A DNA stretch of 10,912 bases. Origin: Nitrospirota bacterium (lineage in GTDB: Bacteria > Nitrospirota > Nitrospiria > Nitrospirales > Nitrospiraceae). Location of the stretch: contig JAHWYE010000079.1 of assembly GCA_020028195.1 (NCBI GenBank), forward strand, positions 1-10,912, given 5' to 3'. This document shows positions 1 to 6,334 of this stretch, piece after piece. Made by a program: the position numbers and the translations under genes. The notes under the pieces are model-generated. The model saw only the letters and a list, made by a program, of their open reading frames with translations, was not told the origin of the DNA and did not search any database. Every line of letters begins with the position of its first letter. Positions within the stretch are counted from its first letter, which is position 1.

Positions 1-300
1 GCGCTGCACGCCGCCGGCCATGTGCGAGTACAGATATGCTTTGCCTCCAGAATGTTCAGCCAGTGACTTCAAATTGAATAAATCTTCATTTGCAAGTCTA
101 CCGGAGGCGAGGATGACAAAATTTTCCTTGGCTTTGAGGAAGTTCTCCGCGGCGAGTTTGGTCGCCTCCTCCCAGGAAGCACGCGCTAAATTTTTATCTT
201 TGCGAAGCAGAGGCTCCGTGAGTCGCTTTTTGCTGTCTGTATAGTGATGCACGAAACGGCCCTTATCACAGATCCATATTTCATTCACTTCTTCGTTCTG
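1..300 (-). CDS. nuoG: NuoG-like NADH-quinone oxidoreductase subunit G, internal fragment
   Basis: The reverse complement stays open in one frame from about position 300 to the left edge. It encodes a stretch typical of the molybdopterin-oxidoreductase-like part of complex I subunit G: NEEVNEIWICDKGRF, then KKRLTEPLLRKDKN, an ASWEEAT segment and SGRLANEDLF. In this family the CDKGRF-type segment follows the iron-sulfur ligands and precedes the large catalytic-like domain. NuoG carries Fe-S clusters in the peripheral arm of complex I. Neither the true start nor the stop is present: the gene runs off the left edge and its 5' part is replaced at about 300 by an oppositely oriented transketolase. 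Residues VMPR just beyond the joint (about 301-312) could still belong to it, so the exact break is uncertain. GC is about 49% by hand count, lower than in the rest of the window. A related molybdopterin enzyme such as an NAD-linked formate dehydrogenase is an alternative. Confidence 0.72.
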
Positions 301-1659
301 GCGCGGCATTACGCGCTGGATAACCTCTGCGCCATCGTGGACGTGAATCGTCTGGGACAGAGCGATCCCACCATGTTGCAGCATGACATGGAAGGCTATC
401 GCTCACGTTGGGCCGGATTCGGATGGCATACCCTCGTGGTGGACGGCCACGATCCGGCCGCGCTATTGGCGGCGTTTGAAGAGGCCGCTCGCACGCAGCG
501 AAAACCGACTGCACTGCTGGCCCGGACCTTCAAAGGGAAAGGGATCTCCTTTATCGAGGATCGTCCTGATTGGCACGGGAAGGCGCTCAAGAAAGGAGAA
601 GAGGCGCAGAAAGCCATTGATGAGCTGACGCGTCAACTGAAGCCTGGCGCGGTCGAGCCTGAGATCCGGCGACCTGAACCCTCCGTGAACGGTGCCAGGC
701 CGGTGAAAGCGATGGCCCCGCCCGCCTACAAGCCCACGGACTCTGTCGCGACGCGGGAGGCCTTCGGTGCCGCGTTGGCTGCGTTGGGCGAGGCCAATCC
801 CTTGGTCGTGGGACTCGACGCTGATGTCAAGAACTCCACATTCACGGACAAGTTCGGGAAACAGTTCCCTGGCCGATTTTTTGAGAGTTTCATCGCAGAA
901 CAGAACATGGTCGGAGCTGCTGTCGGGCTGGCTTCGACCGGCAAGATCCCCTTCGCCGCCACCTTCGCCTGCTTCCTGACTCGGGCCTATGACTTCATTC
1001 GCATGGCCGCCATTAGCCACTCCAACATCAAGCTGATGGGGTCACATGTCGGCGTCAGTATCGGCGAGGACGGCCCTTCCCAGATGGGCCTCGAAGATAT
1101 TGCCATGATGGCAGCGCAGCCGGGCATGGTGGTGCTCTATCCATCCGATGCTGTTTGCACCCATCGGCTGGTCGAAGCAGCCGCTGCACACCGAGGGCCC
1201 GTCTATATCCGGACCAGCCGGCCCAAGTCCCCGATCCTGTACGGCAATGACGAACCCTTCAAGATCGGCGGCTCCAAAGTGGTCCGGCAAAGCCAGTCCG
1301 ATCAACTGACGATTGTGGCGGCCGGCGTGACCTTGTTCGAGGCGTTGAAAGCCTATGACCAGCTTAAGGAAGCCGGCGTCTCCGTGCGAGTCATTGATCT
1401 CTACAGCATCGTGCCGATCGATCGAACTACCCTCCTCGATAGCGCCCGAGCCACGCAGGGCAGAATCCTCACGGTTGAGGATCATTATGAGCATGGGGGG
1501 CTGGGGGATGCAGTCCTGAGCGCAGTCGGCAGCGAAGGCATCCGTGTGCACAAACTGGCGGTGCGAGAGATCCCCCACAGCGGCAAGCCGGACGAGCTGA
1601 TTGATCGCTTTGGGGTCGGCGCACGCACCATCGTCGAAACCGCCAAGCGGATCCTCTGA
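298..1659 (+). CDS. tkt: Transketolase, 5'-truncated
   Basis: Transketolase moves two-carbon ketol units between sugar phosphates in the pentose phosphate and Calvin cycles using thiamine diphosphate. Homology starts abruptly at LARHYALDNLCAIVDVNRLG and continues to the normal C-terminus. The pyrimidine-binding domain carries AEQNM, with the catalytic Glu codon at 898-900, and SIGEDGPSQMGLEDIAMM. The C-terminal domain has ILTVEDHYEHGGLGDAV. The pattern is that of the human-like transketolase family of about 620 residues. Roughly 170 N-terminal residues are missing, including the GDGE thiamine/magnesium motif, so the product as seen should be inactive. An in-frame GTG at 244 would add 18 residues, but those bases are antisense of nuoG, so that start is an accident of the joint. 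The stop at 1657-1659 lies 17 bases before the regulator gene. Either the gene was really disrupted or the contig is misjoined. Confidence 0.85.
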   Translation: MARHYALDNLCAIVDVNRLGQSDPTMLQHDMEGYRSRWAGFGWHTLVVDGHDPAALLAAFEEAARTQRKPTALLARTFKGKGISFIEDRPDWHGKALKKGEEAQKAIDELTRQLKPGAVEPEIRRPEPSVNGARPVKAMAPPAYKPTDSVATREAFGAALAALGEANPLVVGLDADVKNSTFTDKFGKQFPGRFFESFIAEQNMVGAAVGLASTGKIPFAATFACFLTRAYDFIRMAAISHSNIKLMGSHVGVSIGEDGPSQMGLEDIAMMAAQPGMVVLYPSDAVCTHRLVEAAAAHRGPVYIRTSRPKSPILYGNDEPFKIGGSKVVRQSQSDQLTIVAAGVTLFEALKAYDQLKEAGVSVRVIDLYSIVPIDRTTLLDSARATQGRILTVEDHYEHGGLGDAVLSAVGSEGIRVHKLAVREIPHSGKPDELIDRFGVGARTIVETAKRIL

Positions 1660-1676
1660 TTCCCTCTGTCCATGCC

Positions 1677-2369
1677 ATGAAGAAATCGGACCCACTCCGG
1701 AAGATTCCACTCTTCAGCATGTTGGCTGAGCGAGACCGCCGCAAGATTGCTGCTGAGATGACCGAGGCCCACTATGGCAAGGGCGAGTTCATCTTCCGCG
1801 AGGGCGACCCTGCCAATTACTTCCATATCGTCAAAGAAGGGGCGGTGAAGTGCGTCAAGTCATCCGCAGATGGCAAGGAATGCACGCTCAAGGTCCTGCT
1901 GCCCGGCGACCTCTTTTGCTGCGAGGCAGCGGTCTTCGACGGAGCGCCTCATCCCGGTACGGCTCAGCCGATCGGCGACGTGAGTATCCTCCGCCTCAAC
2001 AAGAAGTCCTATTTCGGGATGCTTCGCCGAAACCCAGAGGCATCGCTGGAAGTGATTAAGTATCTGGGCAAGCGTCTGAATGAAGCGCAGGAAAATGTGA
2101 AAATCCTTGCGCTGGACCGAGCCGAGCAGCGATTAGCCGCCTTGCTGGCGAACCTGGCCTCACGGGCTGGCGTCCGTGGGCCGGAAGGCCTCCATCTAGA
2201 GGTCAGGCTCACGCGCCAGGATATGGCGAACATGGTTGGCGTCACGGTGGAGACTACGATCCGGATCATGGCCCGGTTCAAGCGTGCCAGGCTGGTCTCC
2301 GGTACGGCGAAGCACATCGTGATTAAGGATTTGAGCAAGCTCAAGCAACTCGCTTCACTCCACTCCTGA
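1677..2369 (+). CDS. Crp/Fnr-family transcriptional regulator
   Basis: This 230-residue cytoplasmic regulator has the standard two-domain Crp/Fnr build. Residues about 10-125 form a cyclic-nucleotide-binding-like beta-roll (GEFIFREGDPANYFHIVKEG, then LLPGDLF), followed by a long dimerisation helix (about 125-160) and a winged helix-turn-helix (about 175-215). The recognition helix TVETTIRIMARF keeps the Glu and Arg (E192, R196) that FNR-type proteins use to read TTGAT-like half-sites, but Ile replaces the Ser of the FNR ExxSR pattern. The N-terminal cysteine cluster that binds the FNR oxygen-sensing Fe-S centre is absent. The cysteines present (59, 69, 81, 82) do not form that pattern. No cAMP-specific signature could be confirmed. 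The ATG at 1677 has no good Shine-Dalgarno, and another ATG at 1672 is out of frame. It lies 128 bases upstream of nirK, whose promoter carries a matching palindrome, so it is a candidate nirK activator. The signal sensed is unknown. Confidence 0.88.
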   Translation: MKKSDPLRKIPLFSMLAERDRRKIAAEMTEAHYGKGEFIFREGDPANYFHIVKEGAVKCVKSSADGKECTLKVLLPGDLFCCEAAVFDGAPHPGTAQPIGDVSILRLNKKSYFGMLRRNPEASLEVIKYLGKRLNEAQENVKILALDRAEQRLAALLANLASRAGVRGPEGLHLEVRLTRQDMANMVGVTVETTIRIMARFKRARLVSGTAKHIVIKDLSKLKQLASLHS

Positions 2370-2406
2370 ACTCCTCACGTCCGTAGATTAAACTTATTTT
2401 TCCTAG

Positions 2407-2456
2407 CATGATCTAGATCATGTTTTAGCTCATGCCGCTCGTCTATACTCGCCCCC
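2407..2456 (+). promoter_or_regulatory. FNR-like operator plus -10 box upstream of nirK
   Basis: Bases 2407-2422 form a perfect 16-base palindrome, CATGATCTAGATCATG. Its core ATGAT-N4-ATCAT is one base per half from the FNR/DNR consensus TTGAT-N4-ATCAA. A good -10 hexamer TATACT lies at 2444-2449. If transcription starts at about 2456, the palindrome centre (2414.5) falls at -41.5, the canonical class II activator position, which also explains the lack of a clear -35 box. A strong Shine-Dalgarno AAGGAGG (2486-2492) sits 5 bases before the nirK ATG. The sequence elements are seen directly; regulator binding is inferred. Confidence 0.65.
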
Positions 2457-2497
2457 GATCCAACTGATCGCAACAAGCGACTGACAAGGAGGCACAC

Positions 2498-3496
2498 ATG
2501 AGGTTCGCATCTACTCGGCTCCGCTGGTGGTTCTCGTTTGTATTCGCCCTCTCTGTCCTGGTGGTTGGGAGCCAGACCTTTGGCGTTGAGCCCGCATCTG
2601 CAAAAACCCACGAAGTCAAGATGACGGCGGTTGAGACGGAATTAGTCGTGGATGGAGGAGGCATGAAATACAAAGCCTGGACCTTCAACGGCCAGTTCCC
2701 GGGTCCGGTGGTGCGGGTGACGGAGGGCGATACCGTGCAGTTTACTCTTGAGAACCCCAAAACGAATGTCTTCCCGCACGCGATGGACTTCCACGCCGCC
2801 GAGATCGACTTCCTGAAAAATTATCGGGCGATCAATGCCGCCGACGAAACCATCAGTTATACCTTCGTGGCCAAGAAGCCCGGCGTCTTTTTCTATCACT
2901 GCGGCGCACCGCCGATGATTCAGCATGTCGCTCGCGGCATGTTTGGCGCGATCATCGTGGACCCGAAGAATGCGAAGGCCTGGCCCAAAGCAGACCGGGA
3001 ATACGTCCTGGTCCAGTCGGAGCTGTTCAAGAATCCCGACGATGTACAGGCCATGTTCGACCGCAAGTTCGACCATATCATCTTTAATGGGGGAATTTTC
3101 AAGTATCATCCCTTCGTGACCGGCGGCCACGCTCTTGAGGCCAAGCCTGGCGAGCGAGTGAGGATTTATTTCGTCAATGCAGGTCCGAACGAGTTCTCCG
3201 CGTTTCATCCGATCGGTGAAATCTGGGACAACGTGTATGAAAGCGGCAATCCCGCCAACAAGCTCAGCGGCGTCCAGACCTACGTCGTTGGCCCAGGCAG
3301 CGCCGCCACCTTTGATGTGGTCGTCGAATCTGCCGGCGCGTATCCCCTCGTGACTCACTCCCTCACCGGCGCCTTGCGAGGAGCCATCGCGGTGCTGATT
3401 GCCTCACCTGAGGCCAAGCCGGCCCCTCTGATGCCTCAAACTCCTTGGAAGGTAGAAATTCCTCAGACGGAGATCACGCCGACTCCGGCGCCATAA
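2498..3496 (+). CDS. nirK: Copper-containing nitrite reductase (NO-forming), NirK
   Basis: NirK reduces nitrite to nitric oxide in the periplasm with electrons from a small copper protein or cytochrome. The 332-residue protein has a Sec signal peptide (arginines, hydrophobic core about 11-29, likely cleavage after PASA at 35) and two cupredoxin domains. Type 1 copper ligands are visible as H94, C135, H143 and M148 (motifs HAMDFHAA, FFYHCGAP, IQHVARGM). Type 2 ligands are H99, H134 and H287. The two catalytic residues that separate nitrite reductases from other two-domain multicopper oxidases are present as D97 and H237 (FHPIGEIWDN). Length and residue set match short two-domain NirK without an added heme or cupredoxin domain. 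A Pro/Thr-rich tail ends the protein. It appears monocistronic: its own promoter lies upstream and a strong terminator follows. Nitrospira genomes are known to carry nirK, although its role in nitrite oxidisers is debated. Confidence 0.9.
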   Translation: MRFASTRLRWWFSFVFALSVLVVGSQTFGVEPASAKTHEVKMTAVETELVVDGGGMKYKAWTFNGQFPGPVVRVTEGDTVQFTLENPKTNVFPHAMDFHAAEIDFLKNYRAINAADETISYTFVAKKPGVFFYHCGAPPMIQHVARGMFGAIIVDPKNAKAWPKADREYVLVQSELFKNPDDVQAMFDRKFDHIIFNGGIFKYHPFVTGGHALEAKPGERVRIYFVNAGPNEFSAFHPIGEIWDNVYESGNPANKLSGVQTYVVGPGSAATFDVVVESAGAYPLVTHSLTGALRGAIAVLIASPEAKPAPLMPQTPWKVEIPQTEITPTPAP

Positions 3497-3515
3497 GTTC
3501 GAGCGGTGACATGCC

Positions 3516-3561
3516 ACCGGCGGAACTGGTCTCTCCAAGATCAGCCCGCCGGTTCTTTTTT
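3516..3561 (+). terminator. Rho-independent terminator after nirK
   Basis: ACCGGCGG (3516-3523) pairs perfectly with CCGCCGGT (3546-3553). Inside it CTGGTC and GATCAG extend the stem with a wobble and a small bulge. A T-rich run TTCTTTTTT follows at 3553-3561. It lies 19 bases after the nirK stop and separates nirK from the next unit. Confidence 0.88.
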
Positions 3562-3565
3562 GTGT

Positions 3566-3582
3566 AAACTCTGACGGAGTTT
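3566..3582. repeat. Short inverted repeat between nirK terminator and barrel gene
   Basis: AAACTC and GAGTTT form perfect 6-base arms around a 5-base TGACG spacer. It follows directly after the terminator, in the leader of the next gene. It could be a weak second hairpin or an operator. Nothing else identifiable was seen in the 95 bases before the barrel gene except a poor -10-like TACAGT at 3630-3635. Confidence 0.35.
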
Positions 3583-3656
3583 GTGCCGCGTTCGTTCGAT
3601 CGGGTCGACACTCATTATCCGTTTCAGGTACAGTAGCCGCCGGCGTCGGAGGGCCT

Positions 3657-4201
3657 ATGATGAAAAGACGCTGCGACACGTGCTGGCTGTTCTCCAGCTT
3701 GCGTGCCCGATGCTGGCACCCTGTCTTGCTGCTTGTGTTCTTCATTTCTGGCCATGCCCAGGCGCAGGAAGCATTTTGGGAGGTGCTCCCGATCAAGCCA
3801 TTCAATTTTGACGTCATGCTTCGCCAACAAACGTTCGCGCCGGACGATCGAGAGATCGGCATCCAGGCCGGCATCACGGCGCTCCGCTATGGAAACCTGG
3901 AGGTCAGAGCCACCTATCAGTTCTTCAGTTATCACTCAACCGGATCATCCGGCACGTGCTGTTCGGCCCTCTGGAAGACCGAGCGGTGCCGTATCTGGGA
4001 TTGCTCGTGGGAGGGGTTCTGCCGGGTCCCGGGAATAACGGCCCTGGATTCTTGTATGGGGGGCAAATCGGAGTCCGTTTTCCCGTCGCTCATGGGATTG
4101 CCGTGGACTTTGGATTGCAGTACGCCCAGTACGGTGTGGATTTTCAAGGCGAAGGTGGACAGACACAGCAATGGGTATTTCTCACAGGCCTTCGATTTTG
4201 A
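3657..4201 (+). pseudogene. Outer-membrane beta-barrel protein, apparently frameshifted
   Basis: The start has GGAGGG (3648-3653) before tandem ATG codons at 3657 and 3660. The first ~97 residues carry a signal peptide (hydrophobic VLLLVFFISG, likely cleavage after AQA before QEAFWEV) and amphipathic strands such as EVRATYQFFSYHS. In this frame the sequence then becomes Cys/Trp-rich and implausible, running on to 4307. The frame one base back instead reads RHVLFGPLEDRAVPYLGLLVGG, a glycine-rich segment, repeated strand patterns and WVFLTGLRF ending at the stop 4199-4201. A terminal Phe after alternating hydrophobic residues is the classic signal for barrel insertion. So one base appears lost between about 3930 and 3955. 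The joined product would be about 180 residues, the size of a small barrel such as the PagL/OmpW-like class, but I cannot assign a family. The 3' end overlaps the next gene. A sequencing error is possible. Confidence 0.6.
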
Positions 4202-5214
4202 GCAAAGGAATGCAAGCAAGCCTCTTGCTGGTGATGGGCTTGGCGCTCCAAGGGTGTGGCCTTGTCGTGGATGCCATCCAGCTAATTTATCCCGTCACCA
4301 CCGATGAGCTCGATAAGATCTGCACACGAGGACGATTGCATGTCGGGATGGCGATTGAACCTCGGCGGCCCTTTGTCTTCCCGGCTATTTACACAGACGA
4401 GGGTCTCCGAGTGACAGGCATGGATGTGGAACTCGTCCGAGAAATTGCCGACGCGCTATCACGCCGCTGCAAGAACGGCCAGACGATCACTCCGGTGTTG
4501 AACCTGGTTCGCTTTCGAGATTTGTTTGTGCAGCTGAATGAGGGGAAGCTTGATCTGTTTGTGTCCGGGGTCAGCGCGAATATTCCGGCCTTGGGAAGGG
4601 ATGGACTCGCCTACTCAATGCCGTACTTTTTTGATGGAGGGATTGGGGGAATCACACAGCGGTCGGAGGTCAACGAGCGCCTGCGTGCTCAACTTCGTGA
4701 GCAACTGGAGAAGCCGGAGAGCCTTGCCATGCCGAAACAGATTTTGGCGGGATTTGCGGTCGCTGTTCAGGAGGGAACAAGCGCACAAATGTATGCGGAA
4801 GCCAACCTAACGGGAATCAAGCTTGTTGTGTGCGATTCACTTCCGGCCGCATTTGAATCTGAGGATCCCGCGATTGACGTGATCTTAAGCCAGCAGCCGG
4901 TGTTACAGTTCATGGTGACCCGGGTACGGAAAGACTGGCATCAAATCCTAATGAAAACCGGGAAGCCGTGGACCGTGACGCGGGAGCAGTATGCGGTTGT
5001 GATGGCAGAAGACAACTACCGGCTGCGGTGGTTGGTGAACGATCTCCTCTTCCAGTTGGAGGACTCCGGGCGGCTGGCCAAGATTCGGCGGCGTTGGTTG
5101 GAGGAAGACTATGCGTTCCCCAGGCGCGCCGCTGCTGAAGGTTTGCCATTCGATGTAAAAGGAATGGTCACCCATTACGATCAAGGCACGTGTCGGGTAC
5201 GAGCTGGTCAGTGA
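4171..5214 (+). CDS. Family-3 extracellular solute-binding lipoprotein, no transporter nearby
   Basis: The protein starts with a lipoprotein signal peptide: charged n-region, hydrophobic ASLLLVMGLA, lipobox LQGC with the lipidated Cys at 29. The mature part has the periplasmic binding-protein fold of polar amino-acid-type receptors: GRLHVGMAIEP opening strand, MDVELVREIADALSRR, then LNEGKLDLFVSG, a conserved Arg before YSMPYF in the ligand cleft, and a long final helix LVNDLLFQLEDSGRLAKI. A charged insert (about residues 168-192) breaks the usual spacing. No permease or ATPase lies beside it, so it may act as a sensor or as partner of the neighbouring barrel and heme proteins rather than in uptake. 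The ATG at 4171 was chosen because it supplies positive charge before the hydrophobic core. TTG 4198 and ATG 4210 are alternatives, the latter giving an uncharged n-region. Its start overlaps the barrel gene by 31 bases, and the next gene starts 20 bases after its stop. Confidence 0.78.
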   Translation: MGISHRPSILSKGMQASLLLVMGLALQGCGLVVDAIQLIYPVTTDELDKICTRGRLHVGMAIEPRRPFVFPAIYTDEGLRVTGMDVELVREIADALSRRCKNGQTITPVLNLVRFRDLFVQLNEGKLDLFVSGVSANIPALGRDGLAYSMPYFFDGGIGGITQRSEVNERLRAQLREQLEKPESLAMPKQILAGFAVAVQEGTSAQMYAEANLTGIKLVVCDSLPAAFESEDPAIDVILSQQPVLQFMVTRVRKDWHQILMKTGKPWTVTREQYAVVMAEDNYRLRWLVNDLLFQLEDSGRLAKIRRRWLEEDYAFPRRAAAEGLPFDVKGMVTHYDQGTCRVRAGQ

Positions 5215-5234
5215 AGGGCAAGAACGGAGGTCAC

Positions 5235-6002
5235 ATGATGAAGCTGTGGAAGACGATGATGACCGGGCTCGTCGCGATTTTGGCCGTCCTGGTCATGAGT
5301 CCGGAGTGGGCGAGGTCTGTTGAACGTGCAGAGGCTGAAGAGACGGCCCGGTTATTGGCCAAGTTGTTCAGCGCGGGTCGAATGGTCATTGATCAGAATC
5401 AGGCGTTGATCGACGACTCTCATCGAGGGGACAAAGGATTTACGCCTGAGGTGTTTGAGCAACAACTGATTCAAGAATTCCGTAAACAGACCGGCATTGA
5501 CGTGTCCAGGATTCAGAACACACCGGTGTCTATCACGGTGCCGCCCTTGGCGCGAGAATTGTTGCCGGCCTTTGTCGTGGCCAGTAAGGAAGTGATCCGT
5601 GATGCTCAGGTGGTCATCAATCAACGGGGAATCGGGTACAAGAACTTTATTCCGGCCACCTACGGCAGCCAGGCGGCGGCACGGTTCTCCAAACAATCCC
5701 ATGTCCGACTGAAGCAAACCACGTTGCAACCGAGGAATCCCAAGAACGAGCCCGACGAATATGAAGCCTCCGTCCTGAAATGGTTATCTGGAAGGCCACG
5801 AGCAGAGGCATACGTCAGTGAGCTCACTGAGGAAGGAAGAACCCTCAGAGTGGTGATGCCTATTTACTATGTTCGGGACTGTCTAAAATGCCATGGGGAA
5901 CCGAAAGGCGACCTGGACATCTCCGGTTACCCAAAAGAAGGCGCTCGCGAAGGCGACCTGGCTGGAGCCATTACCGTGACGACGCCGCTGAATCTTCGCT
6001 GA
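5235..6002 (+). CDS. Periplasmic monoheme Tll0287-like (DUF3365) protein
   Basis: The 255-residue protein starts at the first of two tandem ATGs (5235, 5238) behind GGAGG at 5226-5230. An upstream ATG at 5190 lies inside the preceding gene and lacks such a site. A hydrophobic signal segment (TGLVAILAVLVM) is followed by the Tll0287-like domain: DDSHRGDKGFTPEVF, then GIGYKNFIPATYGSQAA. One covalent heme c site, CLKCH, sits at residues 216-220 within the PIYYVRDCLKCHG segment, followed by GDLAGAITVTTPL. Domains of this type occur alone or as sensory inputs of histidine kinases and are thought to sense redox state or small ligands through the heme. Here it is a stand-alone periplasmic protein, or membrane-anchored if the signal is not cut. 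It is the last gene of the barrel, lipoprotein and heme cassette. Its stop is 2 bases from that of the convergent cupin gene. Confidence 0.82.
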   Translation: MMKLWKTMMTGLVAILAVLVMSPEWARSVERAEAEETARLLAKLFSAGRMVIDQNQALIDDSHRGDKGFTPEVFEQQLIQEFRKQTGIDVSRIQNTPVSITVPPLARELLPAFVVASKEVIRDAQVVINQRGIGYKNFIPATYGSQAAARFSKQSHVRLKQTTLQPRNPKNEPDEYEASVLKWLSGRPRAEAYVSELTEEGRTLRVVMPIYYVRDCLKCHGEPKGDLDISGYPKEGAREGDLAGAITVTTPLNLR

Positions 6003-6004
6003 TA

Positions 6005-6322
6005 TTAGGGATTGGGTGCAACAAAGACCAAGACTTTCAGACGAGCGGAGGTGTGGTTGAAAACGCCGTGGGGTTCCCCAGCCGGCGCCATAGTCCCCTG
6101 CCCTGGTCCCAGGACTCGCTCGTCATTCCCTACCTTGATTTTCCCCTGCCCTTCCAGCACCAGGTAAACCTTGTCCTGGTCGCCGTGCACGTGTCCCTTC
6201 TGCTCCTGGCCCGGCTCAAAACAATAGACGTCGCAAAAAAACCGTTGGGTCTGAAAGATATTGTTCTTCTTCATCTTCTCGCTGCTAAACTGATGATAGT
6301 CCGAAAGATTCACAACCTTCAT
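6005..6322 (-). CDS. Small single-domain cupin protein
   Basis: This 105-residue protein forms one cupin beta-barrel. Motif 1 reads GHVHGDQDKVYLVLEG with H44 and H46 in place, but the Glu that normally completes the metal site is Lys51 in the DKVY pattern, with Gln and Asp beside it. Motif 2, PAGEPHGVFN, matches the consensus and provides H85. A metal may still bind with three His and a substitute ligand. The substrate is unknown; such small cupins range from sugar-binding proteins to dioxygenases. It starts 12 bases after the HdrB-like gene stops, with GAAGGAG overlapping that stop as ribosome site, so the two genes form an operon. There is no room for a separate terminator before the convergent neighbour. 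Confidence 0.85.
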   Translation of the reverse strand: MKVVNLSDYHQFSSEKMKKNNIFQTQRFFCDVYCFEPGQEQKGHVHGDQDKVYLVLEGQGKIKVGNDERVLGPGQGTMAPAGEPHGVFNHTSARLKVLVFVAPNP

Positions 6323-6334
6323 GCGCTCGCTCCT

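Noticed and set aside
20..244. Plus-strand open frame of 74 residues at the left edge
   Set aside because: It is the antisense of the NuoG-like fragment, whose translation shows clear family motifs; the plus-strand product resembles nothing.
244..297. GTG at 244 as the true start of transketolase
   Set aside because: The 18 added residues are not transketolase-like, and the bases encode NuoG on the other strand. The frame is open only by accident of the joint.
463..1020. Long minus-strand open frame inside the transketolase gene
   Set aside because: It is antisense to a strongly conserved protein, has no ribosome site and an implausible composition. The same applies to the minus-strand frames at 1042-1710 and 2642-3358 and the plus-strand frame at 6464-7024.
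3956..4201. Separate small gene starting at ATG 3956
   Set aside because: No ribosome site or signal peptide precedes it, and it reads as the C-terminal strands of a barrel whose N-terminal half is just upstream in another frame. A frameshift explains both.
5190..5234. ATG at 5190 as start of the DUF3365 protein
   Set aside because: It would overlap the lipoprotein gene and place 15 polar residues before the signal peptide; the tandem ATGs at 5235/5238 have a strong GGAGG site.
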